A stretch of 64,000 nucleotides of DNA from Bacteroidota bacterium (GCA_013288325.1 JABDCB010000009.1:1-64000); one strand, 5' to 3'. Positions 47,528 to 61,177 are shown, numbered from the stretch's first letter. Notes: generated from the sequence alone by a model not told the origin. Numbers and translations are program-made.

Positions 47528-47719
47528 ATGAATAGAATCAGAACATACATTGAAGAAACCAGCAACGAGCTGCTTCATAAGGTAAGTTGGCCCACCTGGA
47601 GTGAATTACAGGAAAGCGCCGGCGTTGTGGCGATAGCTTCTGTTATCATAGCCTTAGTCATATTCGGAATGGATTATGGCTTTAGCTTTATAATGAAGAC
47701 GATTTACCAGGCATTTTAA
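47528..47719 (+). CDS. secE: preprotein translocase subunit SecE
   Basis: ETSNELLHKVSWPTWSELQESAGVVAIASVIIALVIFGMDYGF; position upstream of nusG. Confidence 0.96.
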   Translation: MNRIRTYIEETSNELLHKVSWPTWSELQESAGVVAIASVIIALVIFGMDYGFSFIMKTIYQAF

Positions 47720-47737
47720 TATTTTAATTGCTGTACA

Positions 47738-48301
47738 ATGGCTCAAAAGGCTGCACATATTGAACAAGCCAAAAAGTGGTACGTTATTCGCGTCGTCAAC
47801 GGCAAGGAAAAGAAGATCAAGCAGTATATTGAATCCGAAATCAGCCGCCTGGGATTAAACGATTATGTTTCACAGGTATTGATACCTACTGAAAAGATCT
47901 ATCAGATAAAGAATGGTAAGAAAGTAAGCAAGGAACGGAATTTTTTTCCGGGATATGTACTGCTTGAAGCTGTTCTGGTTGGGGAGATTCCTCATATGAT
48001 CAAAAATATTACCGGTGTAATCGGTTTTCTTGGTTCCAAATCAGGAGAAGCGGTTCCTCTCCGGCTTGCGGAAGTTAACCGCATTCTGGGCAAGGTGGAT
48101 GAACTGGCAGTTACTGAAGAGGCCAGTGTTAATCAATTCTTTGTAGGAGAAACAGTAAAAGTTATAGATGGTCCGTTCAATACCTTTACGGGCGTAATAG
48201 AAGAAGTAAACGAAGAGAAGAAGAAGTTGAAGGTAATGGTGAAGATCTTCGGTCGTAAAACTCCTCTTGAACTCAGCTATCTGCAGGTAGAGAAGGAGTA
48301 A
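47738..48301 (+). CDS. nusG: transcription termination/antitermination protein NusG
   Basis: [32 protein letters not shown] region [19 protein letters not shown]. Confidence 0.97.
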   Translation: MAQKAAHIEQAKKWYVIRVVNGKEKKIKQYIESEISRLGLNDYVSQVLIPTEKIYQIKNGKKVSKERNFFPGYVLLEAVLVGEIPHMIKNITGVIGFLGSKSGEAVPLRLAEVNRILGKVDELAVTEEASVNQFFVGETVKVIDGPFNTFTGVIEEVNEEKKKLKVMVKIFGRKTPLELSYLQVEKE

Positions 48302-48371
48302 TTTTAGTTTTTAGTACGAATGTTACGCATGCTTCCAACATAGTTAACATTAAACCAATTAATCAAACAAC

Positions 48372-48815
48372 ATGGCAAAAGTAGTAAGCGCACTGATCAA
48401 GCTTCAGATCAAAGGCGGAGCTGCTAACCCTTCACCCCCGATTGGACCTGCACTGGGTGCAAAAGGTGTGAACATCATGGATTTCTGTAAGAAATTCAAT
48501 GCTGCCACACAGGATAAGGCCGGGAAGGTGATCCCTGTAATTATTACGGTTTACAACGATAAGTCTTTCGAGTTCATCATGAAGACTCCTCCTGTAGCCA
48601 TCCAGCTGAAAGATGCTGCGAAAATACAGACTGGGTCAGCTGAATCGAATCGTAAAAAAGCCGGAACTGTTACCTGGGATCAGGTGAAGCAAATCGCGGA
48701 AGCGAAAATGCCCGACCTGAATTGTTTTACGGTAGAATCCGCCATGAGTATGGTTGCCGGAACCGCAAGGAGTCTTGGCATTGACATCAAAGGGGAAAGC
48801 CCTTTGAAGAATTAA
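48372..48815 (+). CDS. rplK: 50S ribosomal protein L11
   Basis: [34 protein letters not shown]. Confidence 0.99.
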   Translation: MAKVVSALIKLQIKGGAANPSPPIGPALGAKGVNIMDFCKKFNAATQDKAGKVIPVIITVYNDKSFEFIMKTPPVAIQLKDAAKIQTGSAESNRKKAGTVTWDQVKQIAEAKMPDLNCFTVESAMSMVAGTARSLGIDIKGESPLKN

Positions 48816-48881
48816 TTTTAATTCACCGATGGAGTTCCGATGAATGAATCGGGACGTTTGCACATCAAAAAAACCATTACA

Positions 48882-49586
48882 ATGGCTACGATTACAAAAA
48901 TCACTAAAAACAGAAAAAAGTCCCTTGCTTCTTATGATGCTGCCAAGACCTACTCGGTTGAGGATGCATCTAAAGTTGTAAAGGAAATCACTACTACCAA
49001 GTTCGATGCTTCTGTAGATCTGAGTATCCGTTTGGGAGTTGACCCTAAGAAAGCGAATCAAATGGTTCGTGGAACGGTTAACCTTCCTCATGGAACTGGT
49101 AAAACGATGCGCGTATTGGTAATCTGTACTCCGGATAAAGAAGCCGAAGCAAAAGCTGCAGGTGCGGATTTTGTAGGTTCTGATGAATTCATCACCAAGA
49201 TCAAAGAAGGCTGGACAGATGTGGATGTTATTATCACCACACCTAGCATGATGGGTAAAGTGGGTGCTTTGGGTAAAGTATTAGGTCCACGTGGTCTGAT
49301 GCCAAATCCAAAGACAGGTACTGTAACAATGGATGTTGCGAAAGCGGTTAAAGAATCCAAAGGAGGAAAAATCGATTTCAAAGTAGACAAAGCAGGTATC
49401 ATCCATGCAGCAGTTGGAAAAGTATCATTTGATGCTCAGAAAATAGCTGAGAATGCCAATGAGCTTTTACAAACCATCATCAAGTTGAAACCTTCTTCGG
49501 CCAAGGGAGCCTATCTGCGTAGTGTTGCCATGTCAAGCACCATGAGCCCTGGCATCCAGATTGAAACCAAGACGCTCATGTCCTGA
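48882..49586 (+). CDS. rplA: 50S ribosomal protein L1 (start [13 protein letters not shown] preferred)
   Basis: [39 protein letters not shown]. Confidence 0.98.
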   Translation: MATITKITKNRKKSLASYDAAKTYSVEDASKVVKEITTTKFDASVDLSIRLGVDPKKANQMVRGTVNLPHGTGKTMRVLVICTPDKEAEAKAAGADFVGSDEFITKIKEGWTDVDVIITTPSMMGKVGALGKVLGPRGLMPNPKTGTVTMDVAKAVKESKGGKIDFKVDKAGIIHAAVGKVSFDAQKIAENANELLQTIIKLKPSSAKGAYLRSVAMSSTMSPGIQIETKTLMS

Positions 49587-49625
49587 TTCCGATAAACCGG
49601 GAACAGACAGCTAAAAAACAACGCA

Positions 49626-50150
49626 ATGAACAAAGAAGAAAAAACCCTGATTATAGATGAGCTTGTGCAGAAATTAACTGCAAACAAGAACTTCTATCTG
49701 GCAGATACCTCTGAGCTTCCGGCTGAGCAGACAAGCAAACTGAGAAGGATGTGTTTCAACAAAAAGATCAATATGATCGTTGTTAAAAACACCTTGCTCG
49801 AAAAGGCTATGGAACGCGCATCAGATGAGCAATTCAAGCAGCTCTATCCGGTGTTAAAAGGATCTACCTCCATTCTCTTCTGTGAATCTGGAAGTGAACC
49901 AGCGAAAATGATTAAAGAATTCCGTAAAGACGGAAAAAGACCAGTTCTGAAAGCTGCTTTTGTTGAAGAAAGTGTGTATATCGGCGATAATATGCTCGAT
50001 GCACTTGCCAGCATTCGCTCTAAGAATGAGGTTATCGGCGATATCATCGGCCTTCTTCAATCTCCTGCTAAGAATGTTATTTCCGGTCTGTTATCCGGTA
50101 AAAACAAACTGGCAGGTATCGTGAAAACACTTTCTGAGAGACCAGAATAA
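49626..50150 (+). CDS. rplJ: 50S ribosomal protein L10
   Basis: Family pattern and position between rplA and rplL. Confidence 0.97.
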   Translation: MNKEEKTLIIDELVQKLTANKNFYLADTSELPAEQTSKLRRMCFNKKINMIVVKNTLLEKAMERASDEQFKQLYPVLKGSTSILFCESGSEPAKMIKEFRKDGKRPVLKAAFVEESVYIGDNMLDALASIRSKNEVIGDIIGLLQSPAKNVISGLLSGKNKLAGIVKTLSERPE

Positions 50151-50204
50151 ACACAACTAACAAGACAATTAAAACAAGTAATTAACAATTAAAATCAAAA
50201 TAAA

Positions 50205-50582
50205 ATGGCAGATTTAAAAGCGTTCGCTGAGCAATTGGTTAACCTGACCGTTAAGGAAGTTAACGAATTAGCTACTATTCTGAAAGATGAATATGGTATT
50301 GAACCAGCAGCAGCATCTGTTGCAGTTGCAGCAGGTGGTGGAGCAGCAGGCGGAGCCGCAGTAGCTGAAAAAACAGCATTTGACGTAATCCTGAAATCAG
50401 GTGGTGCTCAGAAACTGGGAGTTGTTAAGATCGTTAAAGATCTTACAGGTCTTGGACTGAAAGAAGCTAAAGATCTTGTTGACGGTGCCCCAAAACCAAT
50501 CAAAGAAGGCATTCCGAAAGAAGAAGCTGAAGCCATCAAAAAACAACTTACTGAAGCAGGAGCCGAAGTTGAGATCAAGTAA
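50205..50582 (+). CDS. rplL: 50S ribosomal protein L7/L12
   Basis: [48 protein letters not shown]. Confidence 0.99.
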   Translation: MADLKAFAEQLVNLTVKEVNELATILKDEYGIEPAAASVAVAAGGGAAGGAAVAEKTAFDVILKSGGAQKLGVVKIVKDLTGLGLKEAKDLVDGAPKPIKEGIPKEEAEAIKKQLTEAGAEVEIK

Positions 50583-50614
50583 TCCAATCGCAAAATCGGA
50601 TTCACAGGCATAGC

Positions 50615-50640
50615 CCTCTTCCCGTGTACACGGGAAGAGG
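50615..50640. promoter_or_regulatory. 26-bp perfect palindrome in the rplL-rpoB intergenic region (attenuator/terminator-like)
   Basis: CCTCTTCCCGTGTACACGGGAAGAGG followed by cTTTTg. Confidence 0.8.
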
Positions 50641-50736
50641 CTTTTGTCGTTGGTTACTCCCGAATTCAGGACAATTCCTGTCACTCGGGATCATTTATTT
50701 GAGATTGAAGGTAGCAATCATTAACACCCGACCAAA

Positions 50737-53700
50737 TTGGAAAACGTAAAAAAATCTCAGAGGATAAATTTCGCAGGAAGCAAATCCCTGCTGGAATATC
50801 CAGACTTTCTAGAAATACAATTAAAATCTTTCCAGGACTTCTTTCAGCTTGAAACTACCAGTGAGAACCGGATCAATGAAGGTCTCTACAAGGTATTCAG
50901 CGAAAATTTCCCGATATCAGATGCCCGCAATAACTTCGTCCTGGAATTCCTGGATTATTTTATTGACCCTCCTCGTTATACAATCGACGAGTGCATCGAA
51001 AGAGGTCTCACGTACAGTGTTCCCCTCAAAGCGAAACTGAAACTTTATTGTACCGATCCTGAGCACGAGGATTTCGAAACCATCATTCAGGATGTATATC
51101 TGGGTACAATCCCTTATATGACACCCAAAGGAACCTTTGTTATCAATGGTGCCGAACGGGTTGTTGTTTCTCAGTTGCACCGCTCACCCGGAGTATTCTT
51201 CGGTCAGAGCCGCCATGCAAACGGAACAAAACTTTATTCTGCCCGTGTAATTCCTTTTAAAGGATCCTGGATAGAATTTGCTACAGACATCAACAATGTG
51301 ATGTATGCATATATTGACCGGAAGAAAAAATTACCGGTTACAACACTTCTTCGTGCTATCGGCTTCGAAAGTGATAAACAGATTCTTGAAATTTTCGGCC
51401 TTGCTGACGAAGTAAAAGTTAGCAAATCCGGTTTGAAAAGTGTTCTGGGCCGCAAACTTGCTGCACGTGTTCTGAAAACATGGGTGGAAGATTTTGTGGA
51501 TGAGGACACCGGTGAAGTTGTATCCATTGAACGGAATGAAGTGATCATCGACCGGGAAACAATCCTGGAAGAGCAACACATCGATCCGATTGTTGATGCC
51601 AATGTAAAAACCATTATCCTGCACAAGGAAGATGCTAACAACATTGATTATGCAATCATTTACAATACCCTTCAGAAAGATACTTCCAACTCGGAAAAAG
51701 AAGCGGTAGAGCATATCTATCGTCAGTTAAGAAATGCTGAACCACCGGATGAAGAAACGGCACGTGGCATTATCGATAAACTCTTTTTCTCCGACAAACG
51801 TTATGACCTGGGTGAAGTAGGACGTTACCGCCTGAACAAAAAGCTCGGTATCAATACCGATTCTGATGTTAGGGTTTTAACAAAAGAAGATATTATTCTG
51901 ATTTTGAAATATCTGATCGAGCTGATCAATTCAAAGACAGATATCGATGATATTGACCACTTGAGCAATCGTCGTGTAAGAACAGTTGGTGAGCAGCTTT
52001 ACTCTCAGTTCGGAGTAGGTCTTGCCCGTATGGCCCGTACTATCCGTGAACGGATGAACGTAAGGGACAATGAGGTGTTTACACCTACCGACCTGATCAA
52101 TGCCAAGACATTAAGTTCTGTGATTAATTCGTTCTTCGGAACGAATCAGTTATCACAGTTTATGGATCAAACCAACCCACTCGCTGAGATTACGCATAAG
52201 CGTAGGCTGAGCGCACTGGGACCCGGTGGTCTGTCTCGTGAACGTGCGGGCTTTGAGGTTCGTGACGTACACTATACACACTATGGTCGTCTTTGCACCA
52301 TTGAAACACCGGAAGGACCGAATATCGGTTTGATTTCTTCCCTGTGTGTTTATGCAAAAATCAATAAGCTCGGATTTATTGAAACACCTTACCGCAGCGT
52401 TTCTAACGGACGTGTGGATATAGAAAAAGAAGTAGTATACCTGACAGCAGAAGAAGAAGATCGTAAGATTATTGCTCAGGCTAATGCTCCTATTTCTGAA
52501 AAAGGTGATTTCAAAGAAACCAAGATCAAAGCTCGTTTTGAAGGTGACTTCCCGGTTGTTGAACCGGATGCAATTCACCTGATGGATGTTGCTCCAAACC
52601 AGATTGCATCGATTGCTGCATCACTGATTCCTTTCCTGGAGCATGATGATGCCAACCGTGCTCTGATGGGATCTAACATGCAACGTCAGGCTGTTCCGCT
52701 TCTGCGTCCTACTGCTCCAATTGTAGGAACCGGACTTGAAGGTCTGATTGCGAAAGATTCACGTGTTCTGATCAACTCAGAAGGCGATGGAGTAGTGGAA
52801 AGCGTTGATGCCAACGAAATAACCGTTCGTTACAACCGTTCCGAGCATGAGCGTCTGGTAAGTTTTGACGATGATGTTAAAACATATAAGTTGACCAAAT
52901 TCAGAAAAACCAACCAAAGCACCTGTATCAACCTGCGTCCGATGGTTCGCAAGGGAGAAAAGGTGAAACGCGGTCAGATCCTGTGTGAAGGTTACGCCAC
53001 ACAAGGTGGTGAACTTGCATTGGGTCAGAACCTGAAAGTGGCTTTCATGCCATGGAAAGGTTACAACTTTGAGGATGCCATCGTTATTTCCGAAAAGGTA
53101 GTACGTGAGGATATCTTTACTTCTATTCACATTGATGAATATGTAATGGAAGTTCGGGATACCAAACGTGGTCTTGAGGAACTGACTGCTGATATTCCAA
53201 ACGTTTCTGAAGAAGCTACAAAAGATCTGGATGAAAACGGACTGATCCGTGTAGGAGCAGACGTGAAAGAAGGAGATATCCTGATTGGAAAAATCACTCC
53301 GAAAGGAGAGACTGATCCTTCACCGGAAGAGAAACTGCTGCGCGCCATTTTCGGTGATAAAGCAGGCGATGTGAAAGACGCTTCTTTGAAAGTTCCACCT
53401 TCCATCCGTGGAGTTGTAATTGATAAGAAACTGTTCTCCCGTGTAATTAAAGACAAGAAAGCGAAGCTGGAAGAGAAGACAGTAATGGATAAATTCGACA
53501 AAGAATATAGCCAGGCTGTATCTGAACTGAAAGAAAAACTTTCCGAAAAATTATTCTCTATCTTAAGTGGAAAGACTTCCCAGGGTGTAACCAATATCCT
53601 GAAAGAGGAAGTGGTTCCTAAGGGTACCAAATTCACACAGAAGATTCTGGAGAAGATTGATTACAGCACGGTGAACTCCAGCAAATGGACTCCGGATAAG

Positions 53701-54546
53701 GATGCCAATGAGGATGTAAAAACCATTTTGCACAATTTCAATATCAAGCATAATGATCTGCTCGGTATCAATAAACGCAAAAAGTTTGCTGTTTCTGTAG
53801 GAGATGAATTACCAACAGGAATTGTACAGCTTGCTAAAGTGTATATTGCTAAGAAGCGGAAACTGAAAGTGGGTGATAAAATGGCGGGTCGCCACGGTAA
53901 TAAAGGTATTGTTGCGAGAATTGTTCGTGAAGAAGATATGCCTTTCCTTGCTGACGGAACCACCGTTGATATCGTATTGAACCCGCTTGGTGTACCATCG
54001 CGTATGAACTTAGGACAGATTTATGAAACTGTTCTTGCATGGGCCGGACAAAAACTTGGTCTGAAATTCTCGACCCCGATTTTTGACGGAGCATCACTCG
54101 ATGACATCAACAAGTATACAGATGAAGCTGATATTCCACGTTATGGCCGTACTTACCTGTATGATGGCGGAACCGGAATGCGGTTTGACCAGCCTGCTAC
54201 AGTAGGTATCATTTACATGCTCAAATTAGGGCACATGGTGGATGATAAAATGCACGCACGTTCTATCGGACCATATTCACTCATTACACAACAGCCTTTG
54301 GGTGGTAAAGCCCAGTTTGGTGGTCAGCGTTTTGGTGAGATGGAAGTATGGGCGCTGGAAGCATTTGGTGCTGCCAATATTCTGCAGGAAATCCTGACTA
54401 TCAAGTCGGATGATGTGGTAGGAAGAGCCAAGGCTTATGAAGCAATCGTGAAAGGTGAAAATATGCCAACACCTGGTATACCGGAATCTTTCAATGTATT
54501 GATGCATGAGTTGAAAGGCCTTGCACTGAACATCTCTCTTGAGTAA
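50737..54546 (+). CDS. rpoB: DNA-directed RNA polymerase subunit beta (TTG start)
   Basis: [96 protein letters not shown]. Confidence 0.99.
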   Translation: MENVKKSQRINFAGSKSLLEYPDFLEIQLKSFQDFFQLETTSENRINEGLYKVFSENFPISDARNNFVLEFLDYFIDPPRYTIDECIERGLTYSVPLKAKLKLYCTDPEHEDFETIIQDVYLGTIPYMTPKGTFVINGAERVVVSQLHRSPGVFFGQSRHANGTKLYSARVIPFKGSWIEFATDINNVMYAYIDRKKKLPVTTLLRAIGFESDKQILEIFGLADEVKVSKSGLKSVLGRKLAARVLKTWVEDFVDEDTGEVVSIERNEVIIDRETILEEQHIDPIVDANVKTIILHKEDANNIDYAIIYNTLQKDTSNSEKEAVEHIYRQLRNAEPPDEETARGIIDKLFFSDKRYDLGEVGRYRLNKKLGINTDSDVRVLTKEDIILILKYLIELINSKTDIDDIDHLSNRRVRTVGEQLYSQFGVGLARMARTIRERMNVRDNEVFTPTDLINAKTLSSVINSFFGTNQLSQFMDQTNPLAEITHKRRLSALGPGGLSRERAGFEVRDVHYTHYGRLCTIETPEGPNIGLISSLCVYAKINKLGFIETPYRSVSNGRVDIEKEVVYLTAEEEDRKIIAQANAPISEKGDFKETKIKARFEGDFPVVEPDAIHLMDVAPNQIASIAASLIPFLEHDDANRALMGSNMQRQAVPLLRPTAPIVGTGLEGLIAKDSRVLINSEGDGVVESVDANEITVRYNRSEHERLVSFDDDVKTYKLTKFRKTNQSTCINLRPMVRKGEKVKRGQILCEGYATQGGELALGQNLKVAFMPWKGYNFEDAIVISEKVVREDIFTSIHIDEYVMEVRDTKRGLEELTADIPNVSEEATKDLDENGLIRVGADVKEGDILIGKITPKGETDPSPEEKLLRAIFGDKAGDVKDASLKVPPSIRGVVIDKKLFSRVIKDKKAKLEEKTVMDKFDKEYSQAVSELKEKLSEKLFSILSGKTSQGVTNILKEEVVPKGTKFTQKILEKIDYSTVNSSKWTPDKDANEDVKTILHNFNIKHNDLLGINKRKKFAVSVGDELPTGIVQLAKVYIAKKRKLKVGDKMAGRHGNKGIVARIVREEDMPFLADGTTVDIVLNPLGVPSRMNLGQIYETVLAWAGQKLGLKFSTPIFDGASLDDINKYTDEADIPRYGRTYLYDGGTGMRFDQPATVGIIYMLKLGHMVDDKMHARSIGPYSLITQQPLGGKAQFGGQRFGEMEVWALEAFGAANILQEILTIKSDDVVGRAKAYEAIVKGENMPTPGIPESFNVLMHELKGLALNISLE

Positions 54547-54600
54547 AAGAGGGCGGGATTAGAAACGGTTTATCTTTTAATTGTATTAAAAAATAGAAAT

Positions 54601-57600
54601 ATGTCCTTCAGAAAAGATAGCAAACTCAAAAGCAACTTCTCTAAGATCATTATCAGTCTGGCTTCTCCGGAATCCATTCTGGAAAGATCAAGTGGAGAAG
54701 TGCTGAAACCGGAGACCATCAACTATCGTACTTACAAACCAGAAAGAGACGGTTTGTTTTGCGAGCGGATTTTTGGACCGGTGAAAGACTGGGAGTGTCA
54801 TTGCGGTAAGTACAAAAGAATACGTTACAAGGGGATTGTTTGTGACCGTTGCGGAGTAGAAGTGACAGAGAAGAAAGTACGTCGCGAGCGTATGGGTCAC
54901 ATCAACCTTACTGTACCGGTTGCTCATATCTGGTATTTCCGTTCCCTTCCAAATAAGATCGGTTATCTGCTTGGATTGCCTACCAAGAAATTGGATATGG
55001 TAATTTATTACGAGCGTTATGTGGTTATCAATGCAGGTATCAAATCTGCTGATGGCATACAATACCTCGATTTCCTGACAGAAGAGCAGTATCTGGAAAT
55101 TCTGGATACCCTGCCGAAAGAAAATCAACATCTGGATGACAGCGATGCGAATAAATTCGTTGCCAAGATGGGTGCTGATGCATTGGAAGAGTTGCTCAAA
55201 CGTATCAAGCTGGATGAGCTTTCTTACGAACTTCGTCACAAAGCCAATACAGAAACTTCACAGCAGCGTAAAAATGAGGCGTTGAAGCGTCTGCAGGTTG
55301 TAGAAGCGTTCCGTTCTGCAAATAAAAATGTACAGAACAATCCGGAATGGATGATCATTAAGGTGGTTCCTGTTATTCCACCGGAATTGCGCCCACTCGT
55401 TCCCCTGGATGGAGGACGTTTTGCTACTTCCGACTTAAATGACCTGTACCGTCGCGTTATCATCCGTAACAATCGTCTGAAAAGACTGATTGAGATCAAA
55501 GCTCCGGATGTTATCCTGCGTAATGAAAAACGTATGCTTCAGGAAGCTGTCGATTCATTGTTCGACAATTCCAGAAAGTCCAATGCAGTTAAAACGGAAT
55601 CCAACCGTGCACTGAAATCACTGTCCGACTCACTGAAAGGTAAGCAAGGTCGTTTCCGTCAGAATCTGTTGGGTAAACGGGTTGACTATTCTGCACGTTC
55701 TGTAATCGTCGTTGGTCCGGAATTGAAACTTCATGAGTGTGGTTTGCCAAAAGAAATGGCAGCCGAGCTCTTCAAACCATTTATTATCCGTAAGCTCATC
55801 GAACGGGGTATTGTGAAAACAGTAAAATCTGCAAAGAAAATTGTAGACCGTAAAGATGCAGTGGTATGGGATATTCTTGAAAATGTATTGAAAGGACATC
55901 CTGTTCTGCTCAACCGTGCTCCAACACTGCACCGTTTGGGTATACAGGCATTCCAGCCTAAGCTGATTGAAGGAAAAGCTATCCAGCTGCACCCGCTCAC
56001 TTGTACGGCTTTCAACGCTGACTTTGACGGTGACCAGATGGCAGTACACGTTCCACTGGGACATGCTGCAATCCTGGAAGCTCAAATGCTGATGCTTGCA
56101 TCCCATAACATTCTTAACCCGGCCAATGGAGCTCCGGTTACCGTTCCTTCTCAGGACATGGTGCTCGGACTTTACTACATTACCAAGGGTAAGAAGACAA
56201 TGGGTGATGAGATTGTACGTGGAGAAGGACTTACATTCTATTCTGCCGATGAGGTTATCATCGCGCATAACGAAGGTAAAGTGGATATGCATGCCTGGAT
56301 TAAAGTGAAGGTGGACAATTCCAAAGAAAGCGGCAAGCTGAAACCAGCTATTATTGAAACAACTGTTGGACGTGTTATTTTCAACCAGGTTGTTCCAAAA
56401 GAAGCAGGTTATATCAATGAATTACTTACGAAGAAATCACTGCGTGATATTATCGGAGCTATCCTGAAAGAAACAGGTATGGCACGTACTGCACGTTTCC
56501 TGGATGATATCAAGGAAATAGGCTTTATGTCGGCATTCCGCGGTGGTCTTTCATTCAACCTGGGTGACGTTATCGTTCCGGCTGATAAGCCGCAAATGGT
56601 AGCAGAATCAAATGCAGAAGTGGATGAAGTGATGAATAACTATAACATGGGTTTCATCACCAACAACGAACGTTACAATCAGATCATCGATATCTGGACA
56701 CATACTACAGCCCGTATCACCAAAAAGGTACTGGATCAGTTGGCAACAGATAAGCAGGGCTTTAACTCGGTTTACATGATGCTTGACTCCGGTGCACGGG
56801 GATCTAAAGAACAGATCCGTCAGCTGGGTGGAATGCGCGGTCTGATGGCTAAGCCACAGAAATCAGGCTCTACCGGCGGTGAGATTATCGAGAATCCGGT
56901 ATTGTCCAACTTTAAAGAAGGTCTGTCCATTCTGGAGTACTTTATCTCTACTCACGGTGCTCGTAAAGGTCTTGCCGATACAGCCCTGAAAACAGCCGAT
57001 GCCGGTTACTTAACCCGTAGGTTGGTAGACGTTGCTCAGGATGTGGTAATCAATGAACTTGATTGCGGCACACTGCGCGGTTTGATTGCAACTCCGCTGA
57101 AAAAGAATGACGAAGTAGTGGAAAGCCTCTACGACAGAATTCTAGGACGTACTGCTGTTCATGATGTTTTCCACCCGCTTACCGGTGAACTGATCATTGA
57201 AAGCGGAAGTGAAATCACAGAAGACTATGCGAAGATCATTGAAGAATCTCCGATAGAATCTGTTGAAATTCGTTCCGTACTTACCTGCGAATCACGTACA
57301 GGAGTGTGTGCAAAATGCTATGGCCGTAACCTTGCAACCGGACGTATGGTTCAGTTGGGTGAAGCAGTAGGTGTTATTGCTGCGCAGTCTATCGGTGAGC
57401 CAGGTACACAGCTTACACTGCGTACCTTCCACGTTGGTGGTACTGCATCTAATATTGCAGCTTCTTCCAAAATTGAAGCGAAATACGATGGTATTGCTGA
57501 AATCGAGGAGCTTCGTACCGTAAAACGTAAGAATACCGATGGAGCCATGGTGGATGTTGTTATCGCCCGTTCTGCAGAAATGCGGATCATCGATGCCAAT

Positions 57601-58899
57601 ACCCGTATCACCCTCAACACTTCCAATATCCCTTATGGTGCGCAGATGTACATCAAGAGCGGAGATAAAGTGAAGAAAGGTCAGTTGCTGTGCGACTGGG
57701 ATCCATACAATGCCGTTATCGTTTCCGAATTTGCCGGTAAAATTGATTTCGACAATGTAGAAGAAGGTATCACTTTCCGTGAAGAATCCGATGAACAAAC
57801 CGGATTTAAGGAAAAAGTGATTATCGAAACAAAGGATAAAACCAAGAACCCTGCCATCAAAATTGTGGTTGGTAAGGATACCCTTAAGAACTACAATATA
57901 CCAGTAGGTGCACACGTTATCGTGAACCATGATCAGAAGATTGAAGCAGGACAGATTCTCGTTAAGATCCCACGTTCATTAGGTAAATCAGGTGACATCA
58001 CCGGTGGTCTGCCACGTGTTACGGAGCTTTTCGAAGCACGTAACCCAAGCAACCCTGCTGTTGTAGCCGAAATCGATGGTATTGTTACATTCGGTAAGAT
58101 TAAACGTGGTAACCGTGAGGTACTTGTTGAATCCCGTACCGGAGAACGTAAAACATACCTGGTTCCTCTTTCCAAACATATCCTTGTACAGGAGAATGAC
58201 TTTATCAAAGCAGGAGAATCTTTGTCCGATGGCTCTATCAGCCCAACCGACATCCTTGCTATCAAAGGTCCTACAGCAGTACAGGAATACCTGGTAAATG
58301 AGGTACAGGAAGTATACCGTTTGCAGGGTGTAAAAATCAATGATAAACACTTTGAAGTAATCGTACGTCAGATGATGCGTAAGGTATACATCGAAGATCC
58401 AGGTGATACTATGTTCCTTGAACAGCAGATCAGCAACAAGTCGGACTTTATGGAAGAGAACGACAAGCTGTATGCCAAGAAGGTAGTGGTTGAGCCAGGT
58501 GACTCGGAAGTACTCAAGGCAGGTCAGATTATCAGTGCACGTAAGCTGAGGGATGAAAATTCCATGCTGAAACGTAAGGATAAAAAGGCTGTGGAGGCCC
58601 GCGATGCGGAAGCTGCCACATCATCCCAGATTCTTCAGGGTATTACCCGTGCGTCTCTGCAAACCAACAGCTTTATCTCGGCTGCTTCCTTCCAGGAAAC
58701 AACCAAGGTGCTGAACGAAGCTGCAGTAGCCGGAAAGGTAGATACACTCAATGGTCTGAAAGAAAACGTTATTGTTGGTCACCTCATTCCAGCAGGTACC
58801 GGACAACGCGAATTCGAAAAGATCATTGTGGGTTCCAAAGAAGAATACGACCGTCTTATGGCTTCCAAGAAAGAAGCAGAGATGGAAGAGCAGGATTAA
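54601..58899 (+). CDS. rpoC: DNA-directed RNA polymerase subunit beta'
   Basis: Zn-binding [53 protein letters not shown]. Confidence 0.99.
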   Translation: MSFRKDSKLKSNFSKIIISLASPESILERSSGEVLKPETINYRTYKPERDGLFCERIFGPVKDWECHCGKYKRIRYKGIVCDRCGVEVTEKKVRRERMGHINLTVPVAHIWYFRSLPNKIGYLLGLPTKKLDMVIYYERYVVINAGIKSADGIQYLDFLTEEQYLEILDTLPKENQHLDDSDANKFVAKMGADALEELLKRIKLDELSYELRHKANTETSQQRKNEALKRLQVVEAFRSANKNVQNNPEWMIIKVVPVIPPELRPLVPLDGGRFATSDLNDLYRRVIIRNNRLKRLIEIKAPDVILRNEKRMLQEAVDSLFDNSRKSNAVKTESNRALKSLSDSLKGKQGRFRQNLLGKRVDYSARSVIVVGPELKLHECGLPKEMAAELFKPFIIRKLIERGIVKTVKSAKKIVDRKDAVVWDILENVLKGHPVLLNRAPTLHRLGIQAFQPKLIEGKAIQLHPLTCTAFNADFDGDQMAVHVPLGHAAILEAQMLMLASHNILNPANGAPVTVPSQDMVLGLYYITKGKKTMGDEIVRGEGLTFYSADEVIIAHNEGKVDMHAWIKVKVDNSKESGKLKPAIIETTVGRVIFNQVVPKEAGYINELLTKKSLRDIIGAILKETGMARTARFLDDIKEIGFMSAFRGGLSFNLGDVIVPADKPQMVAESNAEVDEVMNNYNMGFITNNERYNQIIDIWTHTTARITKKVLDQLATDKQGFNSVYMMLDSGARGSKEQIRQLGGMRGLMAKPQKSGSTGGEIIENPVLSNFKEGLSILEYFISTHGARKGLADTALKTADAGYLTRRLVDVAQDVVINELDCGTLRGLIATPLKKNDEVVESLYDRILGRTAVHDVFHPLTGELIIESGSEITEDYAKIIEESPIESVEIRSVLTCESRTGVCAKCYGRNLATGRMVQLGEAVGVIAAQSIGEPGTQLTLRTFHVGGTASNIAASSKIEAKYDGIAEIEELRTVKRKNTDGAMVDVVIARSAEMRIIDANTRITLNTSNIPYGAQMYIKSGDKVKKGQLLCDWDPYNAVIVSEFAGKIDFDNVEEGITFREESDEQTGFKEKVIIETKDKTKNPAIKIVVGKDTLKNYNIPVGAHVIVNHDQKIEAGQILVKIPRSLGKSGDITGGLPRVTELFEARNPSNPAVVAEIDGIVTFGKIKRGNREVLVESRTGERKTYLVPLSKHILVQENDFIKAGESLSDGSISPTDILAIKGPTAVQEYLVNEVQEVYRLQGVKINDKHFEVIVRQMMRKVYIEDPGDTMFLEQQISNKSDFMEENDKLYAKKVVVEPGDSEVLKAGQIISARKLRDENSMLKRKDKKAVEARDAEAATSSQILQGITRASLQTNSFISAASFQETTKVLNEAAVAGKVDTLNGLKENVIVGHLIPAGTGQREFEKIIVGSKEEYDRLMASKKEAEMEEQD

Positions 58900-58971
58900 C
58901 TCACCCCTAACCCCTCTCTCCCGACTACGTCAGCAAAGAGGGGAAAGGAAAGTCCTCATACTATAAAGGAA

Positions 58972-59002
58972 AAAGGCCTCCGGAAGGGGGCCTTTCTTTT
59001 TG
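58972..59002 (+). terminator. terminator downstream of rpoC
   Basis: AAAGGCC-tccggaaggg-GGCCTTTCTTTTT. Confidence 0.8.
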
Positions 59003-59120
59003 AGAGCATTTAGATCACTCACTCTATTACACTTACTTATGTTGTTCTGGATGACTTAAGTGAATGTATGTTTGCGATAACATGGAAGATGACATACTGG
59101 GCAAGAGAATTCAATCTAAT

Positions 59121-59435
59121 TCAATCCTTTGAGCCGGAGACAGCCATAGTCAATAACAAAGCCAGTCCAAACCCCAATACAACCCCCACGGCACCTCCAT
59201 CGGCGCCGAAGGGTTTAGCCCGGTTAAAGATGTCCTTTCTAGCATTGTAGAATGCATTCCATCCGTCATATCCATACTTATTCAGATGTTGCATGATTTC
59301 CTCATGGGTATAGAGACCCGATTTTGTTAAAATGTCCTCATATTCCGCATAATCATTCAGATTTGCAAAGTTGGAGTCAATCCTTTTTCGCAATTCCAGG
59401 ATACGATTAGCATTATGTTCTCTGTTGAGTATCAT
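59121..59435 (-). CDS. small hypothetical protein with C-terminal TM segment
   Basis: ORF track; GAVGVVLGFGLALLLTMAV hydrophobic segment. Confidence 0.6.
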   Translation of the reverse strand: MILNREHNANRILELRKRIDSNFANLNDYAEYEDILTKSGLYTHEEIMQHLNKYGYDGWNAFYNARKDIFNRAKPFGADGGAVGVVLGFGLALLLTMAVSGSKD

Positions 59436-59448
59436 TTTGTATTATCCT

Positions 59449-59907
59449 TTATTGTTTTTCAGCCGGTTGAATTTTATTCAAAATTTCCTGAAACTCTTCA
59501 ATTTGTTTTTTCTGACTTTCTTTAAGGGAATTAAAATCAGTTTCGTACTTCACCATCTCCTTTCCAAATTCTTCCTTCGCCGTTTCTTTGGCGGCCTGAT
59601 TGGCCTTAAAGGCGCTGGCCGCTATAATTACAATTATTAAAGTCACTATAATTCCTATTCCCCAAAGAATAGTTGTGGTTCTCTTGTCATTCTCATCTTG
59701 TACAGCAGTAATCCTCCATTTGAGCTCCGTATTTTCCTTTTCGAGGTCAATGAGGGTTTGCGTATTGATTGTAACCTGTTTTTTGTCAAGTGTATCAGAC
59801 TTGGGTTTTGTAAGAACCTGAGAAAAAGCAATCGTAATAAAGGTACAAAAAGCCACGCAAAAAAAGAAGGAGAAAGAGCTGAGAACACCAATGAGCCTCA
59901 TAAGCAA
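59449..59907 (-). CDS. hypothetical membrane/coiled-coil protein
   Basis: ORF track; TM segments and helical C-terminus; co-directional with 59121-59435. Confidence 0.65.
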   Translation of the reverse strand: MLMRLIGVLSSFSFFFCVAFCTFITIAFSQVLTKPKSDTLDKKQVTINTQTLIDLEKENTELKWRITAVQDENDKRTTTILWGIGIIVTLIIVIIAASAFKANQAAKETAKEEFGKEMVKYETDFNSLKESQKKQIEEFQEILNKIQPAEKQ

Positions 59908-60151
59908 TTACTTTATGGCGATAAATTAACGCCGATTTGGTAAACTTAGGAAACCACTTTTTTGTACTTTTTAATCAACCCGGCAAACAGAATATTGGAG
60001 AGTTCTTTGCCTTCCTCCCTCCCGCAAAAACTTAACCCTTCGCAGCCTGATAGCTATCGGCATCGCCCTATGCCACTTGCTTGCGCTGCTCTGGATAGCA
60101 CACGAGGGTTGTTGATCCCCTTTTGCCTATCTTTACCCCTCTGAACCCGCC

Positions 60152-61132
60152 ATGACAACACCTTCCAAAGACACAAAGACTAAGATACTCCCTGCAGAAA
60201 AAGCGGGATTGCATGCGCGAAACCCGCATCGTTTCCCGTATGATTTTAAGGTGCTGGTAAAAGCCTGTCCTGAACTATCTCCTTTTGTATCCCTGAATAA
60301 ATACGGGAATGAAAGTGTGGACTTTGCCAACCCGGCTGCTGTAATTATGCTGAACAGGGCCTTACTCATGCATTTTTATGGGGTTGCAGAATGGGATATA
60401 CCCGCTGGGTATCTCTGCCCGCCTATTCCCGGCCGTGCGGATTATATACACCATGCAGCGGATTTGCTGGCCAGTTCGAATGGAGGAAAAATCCCATACG
60501 GAAAATCAGTTCGGATCCTTGATATCGGAATGGGAGCCAGTATGGTTTATCCGATCATCGGACATAAAGTATATGACTGGAGTTTTACAGGCAGCGAGAT
60601 AGATCCGGCAGCTATTGCTTCGATCAAACGTCTGCTGAAAGCAAATCCAAGACTTGCTCAGGATGTGGAATTGCGTTTGCAGAAATCTGCAACCGATATA
60701 TTCAAAGGAATAATCAAGTCGGGTGAGTATTTTGATCTCACTATTTCCAATCCACCTTTCCATGCCTCCCTGGCAGAAGCACAGGCGGGGACAGAACGTA
60801 AATGGAAAAATCTGGGTCGTAACAAAGGGCAAAAAGAAACACGCAATTTCGGAGGACAGTATACAGAACTCTGGTGTGAAGGCGGGGAGCAGGTATTTAT
60901 CGGGAAGATGATTGAGCAAAGCAAGGATATTGCTGAGTCCTGCTATTGGTTCTCTACCCTGGTTTCCAAAAGTGAAAGTCTGCGCGGAATCTATAGGACG
61001 TTAAAAAAAGCCGGTGCGGTGGATGTGAAAACCATCGACATGGCACAAGGGCAAAAGACAAGCCGGATTGTAGCCTGGTCCTTTTTGAGCAAGAGCCGCA
61101 GAACTGAGTGGCGCTTGAGAAACTGGGACTAA
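60152..61132 (+). CDS. rlmF: 23S rRNA (adenine(1618)-N(6))-methyltransferase RlmF
   Basis: LHARNPHR, ILDIGMGASMVYPIIG, FDLTISNPPFHAS. Confidence 0.95.
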   Translation: MTTPSKDTKTKILPAEKAGLHARNPHRFPYDFKVLVKACPELSPFVSLNKYGNESVDFANPAAVIMLNRALLMHFYGVAEWDIPAGYLCPPIPGRADYIHHAADLLASSNGGKIPYGKSVRILDIGMGASMVYPIIGHKVYDWSFTGSEIDPAAIASIKRLLKANPRLAQDVELRLQKSATDIFKGIIKSGEYFDLTISNPPFHASLAEAQAGTERKWKNLGRNKGQKETRNFGGQYTELWCEGGEQVFIGKMIEQSKDIAESCYWFSTLVSKSESLRGIYRTLKKAGAVDVKTIDMAQGQKTSRIVAWSFLSKSRRTEWRLRNWD

Positions 61133-61177
61133 GGCCTTACCTAACCGAAGGACCTCTTATTGCCCCCACATCTAAAG

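Noticed and set aside
50737-58899. Numerous 60-220 aa antisense ORFs inside rpoB and rpoC (for example 55630-56292 and 57292-57930)
   Set aside because: Long conserved sense genes create open antisense frames; no independent coding evidence.
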